A DNA stretch of 64,000 nt from Delphinapterus leucas (GCF_002288925.2 NW_022098076.1:80952526-81016525); one strand, 5' to 3'; positions 1-13,436 are shown, counted from the stretch's first letter. Notes: generated from the letters alone by a model not told the origin. Numbers and translations: made by a program.

Positions 1-870
1 TTTAGAGCGTATTGGTCTCTGGCCTCAACACTCTACTAGATGCCTCATACATACATCAAACTCAACAACTTCAGGTATGAACTCATGACCTCCCCAGCAA
101 CATCTGCTCCTACTCTAGTGCTCTCTTACTCAGGAAAAGGCACCAATTCCACCAACTTGAACAAGCCAGAGGCATCCTTAACTATTTTTTCCTCTTCAAC
201 CTCCATGTTCAATCTTCTTATATGCCTACATGTCTCTCAATTTCAACCACTGCTCACCATTTCCGCTGCCTTCCTCCTAGGCAAGCCAAGAAAACTGCAC
301 TCACTCCACTGCCAAAGCCTGCAACCCTCTGGGTCCACCCTTTCCCTCTTCCAATCAGCTCTCTACTCTGAGGCCAGAGGCTGTTTTTAAAACCCAAAGA
401 CCAAAGCACATTGGGCTTCAAATTCTCCAATGAATCTCAATTCATCTATGAAAACAGCCCAAAATGCCTACCAAGAACTACAAACCTGTCTACTTCCCTG
501 TTTCTGGCACCACTTACCCTGCCTCTCTCTGCCTTCCATCGTGCTCTGTTTTTGTTGTTGTTGTTGATGAGGATGATGTTTGTTTGTTCTTAAAACCTGC
601 TTTTCCCTGTCTCAAAATATTTGTGCATGCTTTTATATCTCCTGGAAAGTTTCTCTTCCCTCCTCCTCTCTGATGCTTGTCCTTTATCTTGAACTCTCCT
701 GCCCTCTGGGAAACTCTCCAGAATAGGTTAACTTCCTCAGTTACACTGCTTCTTCATAACACTTATTATATCTCTCACATTTCTTAAGGACAGGGGTTGT
801 ATCAGCTGTTTTTTCTCAGCCAGCACAGTTGTGGACACTTAGTAGACAAACGTTTGTGGAAGAAAAGCAA
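1..870 (+). mobile_element. L2 LINE 3' portion, diverged
   Basis: Pyrimidine-rich non-coding sequence in the order expected of the L2 3' end. It has an ORF2 C-terminal-like stretch (CATCCTTAACTATTTTTTCC, later CCAATGAATCTCAATTC), a GGACAGGGGTTGTATC segment near 790 and the terminal CACTTAGTAGACAAACGTTT near 837. The match is by eye and the element is old and frame-broken. It is cut at the window edge, so its 5' extent is unknown. The open frame at 40-390 is a chance product of this repeat and I do not call it a gene. Confidence 0.55.
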
Positions 871-3310
871 GAAGGGAGAGGAAGAAAGGGAAGAGCACAG
901 GGAGATAGGGAAGAAGAAAGAAAACGAGGTAGACTTATTACCTAATTTATTGATAGTTAATTCTATCTTCTAACATATTAAATAAAATTTTCTAAGTGCT
1001 TTGGTCAATTATGGCCATGGTAAGGCTGGGTAAAAAGTGACCTCAAAATGTAAGACTTGCAGACCTCAAGCATTTATTTTCCTTGCTTACAAATTTGTGG
1101 GATGACTGGAATAGCTTTGTATTGGGCTTCAGGTAGTCTGGGCTTGATTGAAAATTATAGATTGGGTTCACTTCTGTTCCACTTGGCTCTTCATTCTCCT
1201 TGGACCAGTAGCAATGAAGGGCATATTCCCATGACAAATCACAGAATGCAGGGCTCAGTCTTGAACTGGCACTGACACTTCCACTCACATTCTATTAGTT
1301 GAAGTAAATCACAAAGTCCACTCCAACATCACTGGGTTGGAAAAAGGATTCCAACCACTCTACTGGTGGTACTTCAGAGTCACATGGCAAAGGGCATTGA
1401 TATTAATTCTGATACAGAGAGGGCATGAAGAATTTCAAAAGTAATTCAGTCTTTAACACAGCTTCTTACTATGTCATACTTACATTTTAAAAGTACATGT
1501 CTTAGTTTCCTTTTGTTTCCATCTGCAGAAAGTCACAGGACCCTAAATAGTTTGATTAAGAGAAGGGCAACACATACCACACTTTATCCTTCATTAGACC
1601 ATGATTTCATGACCATTCTTTTTCCTGCATAAGTTACCGTTACTATTTTTGTCCCTAAGTTACCACTTTTATTGTTCTCCCTCTTTTCAGCACCACCTGA
1701 CGAGAGCTCATCTTTTGGCAAATTTTGACATTATCAGTGTGATTGGCTATCTCACACTAAAGCCTTGTGTCTGTTGTAATTAGAGAAATCCATGAATGAC
1801 ACATGTATTTCAGAATATTTAAAGAACTTAGGACATCTTGATATGCATCTGAGCCTTTGAGTACAATAGATAGGAGGAGAGCTAAGCTCTTCAAGGCCCA
1901 GGGTCCCAGTGCTTATGCAGGATGGAGCACAGATCTGGATCAGTATGAGAGCATCGCTAAGTCTTGTCCTCTTATATTAAATATAAGGAAGCCAACGTCC
2001 TCATAAGTGGAGTTACAAGTTTAATGAGGCAGTACTGGGATCCGAATTTACTCTCCTGACACCATTTTTGTGACCTTTACGTGAGCATGAGATGTTTTAT
2101 GCCATGATGGCTTGTGGTCATGAGGAGAGGAAGGCAAAGCTTGATGAAAAACTCATGCACAAGCCATGGAAACTGAAACATTCCCAAAGAAAACAATTTG
2201 ACTTCTCACCTCCATGGCTTAGTAATTAATTGGTGAGTGCCAGTAACAGATGGAAGCTAGATTCTTAAATTGTCCTAAATGAAAGGCATGTTTTGGAGTC
2301 TGACTCTTCCATTCCAGTGAATTATTTGACTGAAAGGCCCACAGATTTAAGGAATAATATATATGTTTAAGTGTTAGATGATGAGGTAGTAGGAGAGAGG
2401 GAAGGAAAGAAACAGTATAATTTTTACATTAACCAAGTCTTCACTGGACTAACAAGAATATTTCTTTCTAACAAGAGCAACAATAGTAGCTTTCTTAGGG
2501 CTTTCAATCTCAGTGGTTTTCATTATTATGTAAGGAAAGACTTTATAAGCTGCTTTTCTTTAATCCTAAAAGCACCCATAAAGATGATTAGAATTTATCT
2601 TCATCATCGTTTCAAAAACCAGCACTTTCTAATCTGAAAACTCTGGTTTTATACAGTTATAAACTAACTGTTATTGCTGTTAGAACAGCCACGTTATGTA
2701 TTAAATAGATGTTTGTGAGCTGGCCTGGGTACATAATCACCCTTTATGATGGTAGTTCTCAATCTCTGCTCCCACTTAATGATGATTCACAAGTTAGTCC
2801 TGGCTCAGACACAGTGGTGTGGAGAGATGGGGGAGGGAGTTTAAGTAGAACCCATATACTTGGAATATATTGTTGATTAAAAATTTTCCATTGATATTTT
2901 TTAAATCTTTGCCAACCATTGCTTCCTATCTGCAATTAGCCTAGCAGATAATAAGGCACCAATGATGATTAGACAAGGAACTCACGACGTACATGGATAA
3001 AGCTCCTTTCATGGAAGCACGTGCTCGTGATTGAGATTTGATATTACATACATACTTAATTCACATTTTCCATTATTGAACATTACTGTTTCCTGTGATG
3101 GAACTAAATATGTCAGTACATCGTGGTGTCTTTCAAAAAGTGCTATGACTTTCAGGTCTCCACCACCTGAATAGATATGAGAATCTCTTCTGTAGAGTAC
3201 ACTTTCTATGAAATAATATCTTTTGTGTTCCAAATAACTAACTGAAAAATGAACCTTTAGAAGGTAACCTGTTCATAATAATAAAGCCACATAATACTTA
3301 TTTGTGCTTT
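871..3310. other. Unassigned non-coding sequence
   Basis: AT-rich sequence without a repeat I recognise and without a convincing exon. Open frames are short and lack splice context. A purine-rich patch lies at 860-925. Nothing else was identified. Confidence 0.5.
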
Positions 3311-3314
3311 CTAG

Positions 3315-3530
3315 TTTCCAGAGTTTTCACTTTCATTATGGCATTTAAGTTTCTAATAGCACCTCTCTCTATTAGGCAGGGTCTATGGTCTCTAGATGAA
3401 GAAATCAGAACCCACAGAATTTAAGTGGATTTTTCAAGCTTGCACAGTTAGTAGGTGCCAGAGGTAGGATTTGACTTCTGCTTTTCTGACCTCAAATCCA
3501 GTGCTCATTTCCACAGCTTATATCATTACT
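3315..3530 (+). repeat. MIR SINE, old
   Basis: The order of motifs follows MIR: a degraded GATGAAGAAATCAGAACC (ancestral 'gatgaggaaactgag'), then GCACAGTTAGTAGGTGCCAGAGG and GGATTTGACTTCTG. Divergence is high, as expected for a mammal-wide repeat. Confidence 0.65.
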
Positions 3531-5325
3531 TTATTTGCTACGAAAGAAAAGAGTGAACAATTTCCCCACTACTATATAGTAATCAACTTGGGAAAAGAAA
3601 CAGTAACATACCAAAACCAAGTCATAAAATCATCATATCCCTTTTAATATTGTACTTAGAGATCACAGAGCAACTTAAAGTAATTTCATCCTTGTTAACA
3701 TTTTCTCTAGGAAGAAAGAGTTATTAATACCATGAAACAGAAATAGAATATCAGAGTGCCAGTATAGTCAAGTACCATTGCAAAGAAGTATTCTGTAGAA
3801 CAGAGCAATTTTCACATCTAAAGGGATGGTGCAAAGAACACTGTTTGGTTGAATTTTTTAATAAAAAATTTTACCCCCAAAATAATTCTGTTCAGCAGGA
3901 GATTTCATTGATTCCTTTTCCTATGGTAGTCATTCTACAAGGGCCAAGGGGTGGGGGGGACTTGATTATTGTGTGTTTGGGAAGGAAAATCTAGGTTGAA
4001 TTAAAGCTTTATTCTTTATAACCTCTTAGGTTTATGATCAAGAAGAAGTCATTCTAACTTCTTTTATCTCTTTCCTGCCAAACACAAGTCAAGTAATGAC
4101 CATCAAAACAACAAAGTGTTGAAGAGATTCAATTCTGACCCCCACCTTCACTGTTCAAGGGATTCAAAGCACTTCTTTAATTTTTAAAATAACTATGAGG
4201 AAACCAGCATGAGGTCTGTCTCAGTTATAGATCTTGGGCATTTATTCATGTAGAAATGAAGACTTTAGTAAATCTTATTCTTTCAAGACAGTGTTGAGGT
4301 TTCTGTGGAATTCCTTATAAATACAGCTGTACCTGTCAAGCTACAGGCTTAGGAAACATTTACCAGCCAATCAAATGGTCTTGAGAATGAGCAGCATTTG
4401 GTCTGTCACACTTAGAGGTTGGAGTCAATTAATCATTTCACATATTTGTTCATTCCAAATGGCAACAATGTCCCACCACTAGGAAACTGTAGCCACAATA
4501 ATGGTGAGTCAACCATGGGTGACATGTAACTGGACAGGAGAAGAGAACCACCTGGAGGTACTCCTATTATCAAAGAATGTTGAGTAATACATGGATTCTA
4601 AAAGAAGGCTTTGATAGAAGATGATGATGTATAGATGATCTATATCAAAGGATGCCATAAGAATCCAGAAAAGTATAAGACAAAAGAGAGAAGCATGGAT
4701 CTTTATTCCAGGGTTTGCAGTGTCCCTGAGAAGTTTAAAAAATGGGCGGTTAATGCAGGGTTCCCATTACTGACGTCTGATAGCATTATCCCATTTTTAT
4801 ACAGTGATTAGAATCTTTAGACTCTTTCCTAGGAGGGGAACTCTAGTCTGTTGTTTAGATTTCTGGTTGGACTTATACTCACTTGACTATTGGCCAAATG
4901 AAGATATATGTGAAAGATTTTTGTAAAATGAACAACACTGTGCACGTTTAAGATAACGTTCTCATTATTAGCATGTCAATACTATGGGAATCTGGTCTAG
5001 GGACTGTGTGAAAAACTTTTTTCAGATGTACTGTTCTCTTAGCCTCTTGAACTCTTTAATAAATTCAGCCTCATCATGTGAAACTCTTATGCCGTTTCAG
5101 GCTCATTGAGAACATTAGGTTAACTCAGCTCATTTCACTTTATTATCGTTGCAGTATAATATTGTGGATAGCAAATATTTACATGGCTGTTAATGTGGCC
5201 TCTCAAAATACTTTCATGAGCAGCATAGAGAAGTTTAGACTGGCAAAGTGGGTTCTTAGCCATTTGGAAAATATTACTGCGTAAGTTGCTTACTGTATTA
5301 ATTTCAGCTTAGAAGTAGCTTTCAG
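3531..5325. other. Unassigned non-coding sequence
   Basis: No recognised repeat and no gene signal. A near-palindromic A/T stretch sits around 3850-3870 (GAATTTTTTAATAAAAAATT). The open frame at 5078-5284 has no recognisable homology. Confidence 0.45.
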
Positions 5326-5530
5326 TTGGCCTACCAACAATAACAAATCTTTACTGGGTACCTATAAGTTCCAGCACTGTATTTATGCTGAGGATACAAT
5401 GATAAACAGGACATAAATAATCCCTGTCCTCAAGGAACTCAGAGGTTAGTGAATAAAAGAGGCAATAATAAGTAAACAAGCAAAGTAATTACAAAATGTG
5501 GTGAGGCTGCAAAGAAATCACACAGGGTGA
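5326..5530 (+). repeat. Ancient dispersed repeat with 'balance-sheet' motif
   Basis: The sequence TTTACTGGGTACCTATAAGTT...CCAGCACTG...GAGGATACAATGATAAACA...CCCTGTCCTCAAGGAACTCA matches a common mammalian interspersed repeat whose young form reads 'tattgagcacctactatgtgccaggcactg...ggatacagcagtgaac'. I recognise the pattern but not the exact family. Related fragments occur near 43300-43400 and 50010-50130. Confidence 0.45.
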
Positions 5531-5594
5531 TGGAGATAGCCTTTTTCTGTATCTAGCCTATTGAAAGATCTGTTCTTGGTCCTGCCCCATTTTT

Positions 5595-7902
5595 GTTTGC
5601 TTTTTGTTTTTAATATATTTTAAATAAGATATAATTCACATACCTAAAATTCACTGATTTACAGTATTGAGTATTTGAAGTATTGAGTTGACTTAACAGT
5701 TTTTGGTATATTCACAGAGTCGTGCAACCCCAAAATCTAATCTAAGAGCATTGGACCACTCCAAAAAGAAAATCCCATACCCATTAGCATCCACTCCCCA
5801 TTTCCTCCCTCAGCTGCCCCAGGAAACCACTATTCTAATTTTCTTCATAGAATTAGCTATTCTGAACATTTCATATAAATGGAATCATACAATATACGGT
5901 CTTTTGTGTCTGGCTTATTCCATTAGCATAATGTGTTCAAGGTTCGTCTATGATGTAGCATGTATCAGAATGGTGGTTTTTTTTTTTTGCGGTACACGGG
6001 CCTCTCACTGCCGTGGCCTCTCCCATTGCGGAGCACAGACTCCGGACGCGCAGGCTCAGCTGCCATAGCTCACAGGCCCAGCCGCTCCGCGGCATGTGGG
6101 ATCTTCCCAGACCGGGGCACGAACCCGCGTCCCCTGCATCGGCAGGCGGACTCTCAACCACTGCGCCACCAGGGAAGCCCTGGTGTTCATTTTTAAGGCT
6201 GAAAAATATTCCATTGAATATATATGCCTCTTTTGTTTATCCATTCATCTCTTGCTCCAAAAAATATTGGGTTGTTTCCACTTTTTGCTGTCTTGAATAA
6301 TGTCGTTTCTGAACACTGGTGTATGAATATTTTCATTCCTTTTTATGGTTGAATAATATTCCATCACATGGGTACGTGGATATACCACATTTAATTTATC
6401 TATTCATCAGTTGATAGACAGTGGGTCATTTGACCTTTGGACTACTGTGAATATTGCCACTATGAACATTCATGTACAAATTTTTGTGGGGGCATATTTT
6501 TTTTGGATATATACTTGTTAATGGAATGGTTAAGTCATAAAACTCCATGTTTAAGATTTTGAGAACCTGCTAAATTGTTTTCCATAGCAGTTACACCCAC
6601 AAGCAGTGTATGAGCGTTCCAAAATTTCTCCACATTCTCTCTAACACTTGCTACACTGTCTTTTTAATAACAGCCATCCTAGTGGGTGTGAAATGGTATC
6701 TCATTGTGGTTTTGATTTGAATTTCCCTAATGGCTAATAAGCACTTTTCATATTTGTATAATGTCTTTTGGAGAAAAGGTATCCTTTTCCCATTTTTGAA
6801 ACTGAACTACTTTTGTTTTTATCATTGGGTTGTAAGAGTTCTTCATATATCCTGAATATGAGTCCATTATCAGATATATGACTTGAAAATATTTTCTCCC
6901 ATTCCATAATTGCCTTTTCACTTTTTTGATGCTGTCATTTGCAGCACAAAGTTTTCAATATTAACAAAGTCCAATGTATCTATTTTTGCTTTTTCACACT
7001 GTTTTTGGTGTCATATCTAAAGAAGCATGGCTACACCAAAGGTCACAGAAATTTAATATTATATTTTCTTTTAAGAATTTTATATTTTAAAATTTAACAT
7101 TTAGGTTTATAATTCATTTTGAGTTAACTTTTGTGTGTAAGTAACGTAGGGGTCCAACTTCATCATTTTGCAAGTGGTTATTCATTTATACCAGCACTGT
7201 TTGTTGAAAAGATTTTTTTCCCCCATTGAATTGTCTTAGCACTCTTATTGAAAATCAATGGACCAAAAATGTAGGTGTTATTTCTGTACTGCCAATTTTA
7301 TTTCATTGATTTAAATGTCTATCTTTATGCCAGTACCACTCTGTCTTTATTACTGTAGCTTCATATTACATTTTTATATCAGGAAGGGGGAACCTTACAA
7401 CTTTCTTCTGTTTCCAATATAGTTCTGGTTATCTTGGGTCCCTTACATTCCAAATAAGTTTTAGGATCTGCATGTCAATTTCTGCAAAAAATCAACTAGC
7501 ATTTTAATAAGGATTGTGTTGAATCTATAGATCAATTCAAGGAGCATTGTCACTTTAACAACTTAAGCCTTCTGATCCATTAAACTGAGATGTCAAAAGA
7601 CTTCATAGACATATTTAGATATTCTTTCATTTATTTCAACAATCTTTTGTAATTTTCAGTGTACAAGATTTTCTCTTCTTTTATTAAATTTATCCTTAGC
7701 TTTTTATTATTTTTGATGGTATTATAAGTGGAATTGTTTTCTTAATTTAATTTCTGGATTGCTCGTTGCTACTATATAGAAATAGAACTGATTTTTTAAT
7801 ATTGATCTTATATCCTGCAATCTTGCTGAATTTGTTTATTAGTTTTAATCATTTTTAGTGGCTTTCTTAGGATTTTCTGTGTATTATATTATGTCATCTG
7901 TG
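5595..7902 (-). mobile_element. 5'-truncated L1 (minus strand) with CHR SINE inside
   Basis: Read on the minus strand this is the end of L1 ORF2 followed by its 3' UTR. The plus strand shows the reverse complement of familiar ORF2 blocks (GGTATCTCATTGTGGTTTTG at ~6700, GTCCAACTTCATCATTTTGC at ~7152, CCAGTACCACTCTGTC at ~7331) and of the 3' UTR (AAGATATAATTCACATACC at ~5626). A T-rich 3' tail lies at the left edge. Both sides carry the same 13 bp CTGCCCCATTTTT (5582-5594 and 7903-7915), an intact target-site duplication. Without the inserted SINE the element is about 2.1 kb. All reading frames are broken. Confidence 0.8.
5976..6180 (-). mobile_element. CHR-type tRNA-derived SINE, ~200 bp form, inside L1
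   Basis: A poly-T tail (5976-5988) is followed by the reverse complement of the CHR body, ending in AGGGAAGCCC. B-box-like sequence is visible in reverse complement (CGGGGCACGAACCC at ~6113). A short TGGTG flank is repeated on both sides. It lies within the older minus-strand L1 and so inserted after it. The several open frames here on both strands are SINE translations, not genes. Confidence 0.9.
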
Positions 7903-8234
7903 CTGCCCCATTTTTAATTTTTAATCTCTAATTAGTGATACAGATATAAAAAGAAAAGAGGATTTACAAGGCCATGAGCAAGTATTTGAAGTAAATTATT
8001 TTTTGTATCTCCAGAGATAAATTTTATGATAAAAAATACATAAAATTTGAAAGAAAATATATTCAGGCTCAAAGTCAAAAGAAACATTCTAATAAATACA
8101 GCTGTTATGTAGCACAGCAGTCTGTCTTGTGAGGTAGTGAACATTCAATAACTAAAGGTAGGTGTTAAATCAACAACACAACTGCTCAGAATGTGTTACA
8201 GAGGGAATTACAACATCAGAAAATGGGGTGGACT

Positions 8235-8591
8235 GGGCTTCCCTGGTGGTGCAGTGGTTAGAATCCACCTGCCAAGGCAGGGGACACGGGTTCAAGCCCT
8301 GGTCCAGAAAGATCCCACATGCCGCAGAACAACTAAGCCCGTGCACCACAACTACTGAGCTTGTGCTCTAGAACCTGTGAGCCACAACTACTGAAGCCGT
8401 GTGCCAAAACTACGGAAGCCCGTGTGCCTAGAGCCTGTGCTCCTCAACAAGAGAAGCCACCGCAACGACAAGCCCGTGCACCGCAACGAAGGTAGCCCCC
8501 GCTCATCGCCACTAGAGAAAGCCCGCACACAGCAACAAAGACGCAAACCAACCAAAAATAATTAATTAATTAATTTTACAAAAAAAAGAAA
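8235..8591 (+). mobile_element. CHR-type SINE, long (~350 bp) form
   Basis: It begins GGGCTTCCCTGGTGGTGCAG, has internal CACAACTACTGAGC repeats typical of the long form, and ends in an AT-rich (TTAA)n/A tail. The flanks GAAAATGGGGTGGACT (8219-8234) and GAGAATAGGGTGGGCT (8592-8607) are a 16 bp target-site duplication with three differences, so the insertion is not recent. Confidence 0.9.
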
Positions 8592-8607
8592 GAGAATAGG
8601 GTGGGCT

Positions 8608-9968
8608 GCATGATTTCTAGACATTTTCCGATTTTGGATGTATGCTGTCATTTCATTCTGCCCTACTCTGACAGATATTATGTAAACATTTAAGTAAAGA
8701 GATGTGGAAAGGATCAGTAAGAGCTCCTACCTAATAAAGCAAGACTACAGTGTTCTTCTGTATATGTCTTTGGGTATAAAGATAGGTTTCTATTCTCTAT
8801 CCTGTAGGGACAAGGCTATTTGTGTTTCAGGAGGTTTTAAATTTTCCAGGAGCAGTTCATCCCCTGTTAAGAACCACTATCAGGCATCAAAGGTCTATGT
8901 ATACTAATATTATGCATCTCCTTTCAAAGTGCTTTCATTCTTAAAATATCTCCATGAGCTTTCAAAATGCAATAACCCCTACTCCTCAGGGAAACTTGGA
9001 GCTCATTGCATTGGGGCTTAACCCTGCAGTTTGGCGACGTTTCACTCCCACAGTGGAATAGTTATGGTTCCACAGCACAAGAAACAGAAGTGGACTCTTA
9101 ACTTAGGCAAAAGGGAAGTGATTGGAAAGAATTCAGGGTCTCACAGAATTGATGGAAGTAGAAGGACCAGATTGTAAGGGAGCATGAGAGGGCTAGGCCC
9201 TTGAAATAGATAGTTGCTCGTAGCAAAATCTGTATGATGATTTCTCCATCATTGTCACCAAAAAGAAGTCTATTCAACTGTTTCTTCTGCCCTTGATTCA
9301 CACTCTCAAAATTCAAAGTCCTGGAAGAAAGTACCCAATCCGTCAGAGTTAGGTCATATACCCACTCCTTTGGAAGCAAGGAGAAGATGAATGCTACAGG
9401 TCTCTCAGCTTTACAGATCAAGGCATGCAGAAGCAATTATCCTTCCACTCAAAGACACAGAAGGAGGGAAATGTAACCACCCCTTCCCTAAAGAAATTGG
9501 GATACTATTGGATTTAAATGTTGAGCATCAGTCAAAAAATGCCCAATACTCTATACATACAGTATATTTGTTGAATTTATTTAAGGCTTGCTATAATTTT
9601 AATCCTGGCAGCCTCAGAAATCACACTTTTCTCTAGTTGTGGCACTGTGCCACCCATTTTTTGTTCGTTTGTTCATAATACAAGAAAATAGAGCCAAGGT
9701 TTTTGCTCTAAAAATGTTCCTCTTGTGGAACAGCCTCATCTTTATAACCCTTGCCCCAGTGTGAATCAAGTGGCCTAGTTTCTGTTTTAGACCATTATTT
9801 AAAAATCTGACTGTTTCAATGTACTAATGAGGCACCATTATTTGAGTGCTGTTTTTCAACTGCCCTGGTTTCTTCTTTGCATTACCACTGTCATCTCTTG
9901 GCCTAAATATTTTTTATACTTAATGATGCCTTAGTGCTTGTATCCTAGGCTTTTTAACAAAGGCAGTT
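8608..9968. other. Unassigned non-coding sequence
   Basis: No repeat or gene recognised. Open frames at 8704-8907, 9391-9636 and 9098-9436 (minus) lack recognisable protein features and are treated as chance. Confidence 0.45.
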
Positions 9969-10440
9969 CTTTTTTTTTCAACATCTTTATTGGAGTATAA
10001 TTACTCTACAATGGTACATTAGCTTCTGCTGTATAACTAAGTGAATCAGCCATATGTATACATTTATCCCCATATCCCCTCCCTCTTGTGTCTCCTTCCC
10101 ACCCTCCCTATCCCACCCCTCTAGGTGGTCACAAAGCACCGAGCTGATCTCCCTGTGCTATGCAGCTGCTTCCCAGCAGCCATCCATTCTACATTTGGTA
10201 GTGTGTATATGTCCATGCCACTCTCTCACCTCATCCCAGCCCACCCCTCCCGCTCCCTGTGTCCTCAAATCCACTCTCCACATCTGCATCTTTATTCCTG
10301 TCCTGCCCCTAGGTTCTTCAGAACCATTTTTTTTTTCAGATTCCATGTACATATGTTAGCATACAGTATTTGTTTTTCTCTTTCTGACTTAACTTCACTC
10401 TATATGACAGACTCTAAGTCCATCCACCTCACTATGGCAG
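9969..10440 (-). mobile_element. L1 3' UTR, truncated, minus strand
   Basis: Starts with a T-run and CAACATCTTTATTGGAGTAT, followed by the C-rich block CATATCCCCTCCCTCTTG and CACCGAGCTGATCTCCCTG, then TATGACAGACTCTAAGTCC. This is the reverse complement of the cetartiodactyl L1 3' end. GGCAGTT occurs at both borders (9962 and 10436), a short target-site duplication. Same subfamily type as the element at 50909-51344. Confidence 0.8.
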
Positions 10441-10447
10441 TTATTTT

Positions 10448-12301
10448 TAAAATCAAATAAATAAGTCTTTCCATACTTCTAATTTCTAGCTCAGGGTTAA
10501 AGCTGCTAGAAAATTACTTCCTTTAGGTTTAAAGCAAATAGTTTATAAATTTTAATCATTTATTCCATATAATTTAGAACATAAAAAAATCAACATAGTA
10601 TAAAAGTACTTTTTTTGTTGTTCCTTAGGATCACAACTATTAAAATTTCTTTACCTTTAACTTCTGAATATGAAAAAAGACTTTGCAATTCCCAAAGCTA
10701 AAGTCTCATGAATCATGACTTAACGCCAGTTTGTTCAGCATCACACAGGACTATAACTCGTCTCTTGTCTTTGTGATTCCTTAAGAAAGTACAAGTCGGT
10801 CAATAGAGTTTATCTGAGTAAAGGATCTAAGCACCAACCTAATCTAAGGCCAATATAATCACCGTTTTTGTCAGCTCTCTCTTTTCTCTCTAATCAGAGG
10901 AAGATGGCTGATTATTTCAATTGGCTCAATCAGCATTTAACTCTCTAAAGAGTTACAGTTGGGGGTTGAATTTGATTAAGTTTAGCAATAGTCTCCTCAG
11001 TGCTGCTTTTTGATTTAGCTTGCTATCCTGAACCAATAGGAATTCAATAGACGTTTCCACATCAGAAATCATTTGTAATTTCAGTGAATACATTTTGAAG
11101 GAAGGAATGGTTTCTATTCCTATGTAGAGTGAGTGCAAGAATCAAGGAAATGTTATACTCCTTGGTTTTTTGGTTTGTTTATATCTATCTTCATCCCAGA
11201 AAGTATTGATAGTGCCTCTGTGGCTATAACCAATAATCAGGATCCTCATATAGGAAGCATGACTGGAACCATTGATGTTGTTTTTGGAAACAACGAGTAT
11301 CTGAATATTACTTTATAATTTCCAGAGATGGAGATAAAGATATATTCTTTCCAGATTCAGCAAGAGGTGCTGTAATCAGAAATGGAGGTGGTCCCTCAAA
11401 TCTATCTGCCAGTTCTGGCTGGGTTGATCTCATTTTTGCTCTGGTACAGGAAGACAGAATGACAGAAAGAATACAGATTTCTAGATCAGAGGAAGGACGT
11501 CTCACACAAGATGCTAAAGTGGCTTGGCGTTAAGGAACCCCACCTTCATTTCAGCTGAGAACATCTATTTGTACATTCAGTTGAATCCAGAAAGGCTACC
11601 CTAAGCACCAAAAATGTCATCATTTTGCACGGAATAACAACACATCCATGACTCATTATTCTGAAGTATCCTGTCCATAGGGGTCATTGGAAATGTGGGG
11701 ACTTAAGCAAACACTAGCAGACACCAGCTAATTAAAGGTAAGAAACATCATTAAAAACAGAACAAGAGAAAATTTACAAAATTTTTAAATAACCGCAACG
11801 CTTGGGAACTGGCAGGTAATTAGAAATTTATTCTCAATCTCAGCCCTTCTCAATCCCAGGAGTATATTGTCAATGTAGCTAGTTTATTTTTTATATGTAT
11901 AACTTTTGGATTTTGGAATGCTTCACTGGTTATATCCACATCAAGAACAATTACAAAACCTAATGCATAATTCTATTAGATATGGCCAATACTCTGAAAT
12001 ATAATAGCTAAAATTAGATCCCCTGAATCCTAGCATGTGCATACAGAAAAGCTATGACATACTGCATTTGGTTTATAAGACTGGTATTCCTTAATACTAA
12101 TGTTCCATACAGGGATCTCCTTAAAGTGTTTGAAAATTATTAAGAGGGTAAGATCTTGGCAAAGGAGATTCACATGCATGGAATCTCTCAATCCACTTCA
12201 ACACTTGTGGGAAAGAACTGCTTTGTTTTAGGAAGTATATAGATACCAGAGAATAGACTGTGGTGGTTCCCAATACTTTATTTAAAAATAAATTAAATCT
12301 A
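10448..12301. other. Mostly unassigned sequence with one protein-like stretch
   Basis: No repeat recognised. Between about 11192 and 11532 two overlapping frames read like ordinary protein in succession, and a pyrimidine-rich acceptor-like run precedes them. See the finding for 11160-11535. I do not call a gene. Confidence 0.4.
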
Positions 12302-12521
12302 GGGCTTACCTGGTGGCGCAGTGGTTGAGAGTCCGCCTGCCGATGCAGGGGACGCGGGTTCGTGCCCCGGTCCGGGAAGATCCCACATGCCACGGAGCAG
12401 CTGGGCCTGTGAGCCATGGCCGCTGAGCCTGCGCGTCCGGAGCCTGTGCTCCGCAATGGGAGAGGCCACAACAGTGAGGGGCCCATGTACCGCAAAAAAT
12501 AAATAAATAAATAAATAAATT
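12302..12521 (+). mobile_element. CHR-type SINE, ~200 bp form
   Basis: Starts AGGGCTTACCTGGTGGCGCA (one change in the otherwise constant CTTCCC). The body is close to consensus through CCGGTCCGGGAAGATCCC and GAGCCTGCGCGTCCGG, and it ends in an (AAAT)n tail of five or so units. No clear target-site duplication was found. Confidence 0.9.
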
Positions 12522-13436
12522 TAATTAATATTTTTCATAGACTTACATATGTTATGCATGGAGGATTTTTTAAAATAAAATTATAATCTATTCCAGGCCA
12601 TCAGCTGATGGCTAATTCAGCTTACTATAATGGTTACACCTTGTCAGTACAATTAATTAAGTACAATTAGTTTACCTTGTTTAGCCTAAAAATCCCATAA
12701 TGTGAACTTGTCATTAGATCTGGGGTTGCTTGGAAAGTTCAACAGCCAACACAGTCCAAGAATGTTAATAGGTAGTACAGCAAGAGCCATGTTTAAAATT
12801 CTAACATACTCTCAGAGTGACAGAATTGTGCCAGTCAAAGGGGGAAGCACTGTGAAGACAGGGCACCCAACTGACCCATCCATCTGACCTTCTCTGACAA
12901 TTAAAGAGGTCATACTGTCTGGCCTTGTCCCTCAGTGAAAAGTCTACTGAATCCTAAAGTGGATATGAAGTTCACTACCCACTGACTTTTGGTGTCTGTC
13001 ACAAGGTTGACAGAGGTCTGAAGACTTCCTCCCCCATCCTCAATTCAGGTGTTCCCCTTCCGTGGATTTCCTGCCAAGACTCCAATTTTCTAGCAAAGCT
13101 CAGCTCACGTTGCATCACTAATTTGTGATAAGAAATGTTTCTCAGAAAGGAGCCTCTAGTTATTGTTACTCAAAGATGGGAAGTGACAAAGCTCGAGTGA
13201 CAAAGCAGGGCCCAGTACATAAACCAGGACTCCTGACTTCCGTATCTGTGCTTGCTTTTCCCATAAGACTTTCCCAGCTTGCTTGTTGCCTAATATTTAC
13301 CTCTTATAAAGCAGTGAATATCAGGTGCCAGTGTTTCCTCTGTTAACTGCCTGGTAATCATTTAAAACACCACCTCTGGCACAGGGGAAGAGCAATCCCT
13401 AACAGAGGAAGGACAGAAAGACAAAATCTTGTTATG
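12522..13436. other. Unassigned non-coding sequence
   Basis: No recognisable repeat or gene. The open frames at 12702-12887 and 13125-13346 are short and unremarkable. Confidence 0.45.

Noticed and set aside
8235..8320. tRNA gene candidates at the SINE heads
   Set aside because: A/B-box-like motifs exist because the SINEs derive from a tRNA, but the cloverleaf is not intact and each copy continues into the SINE body and tail.
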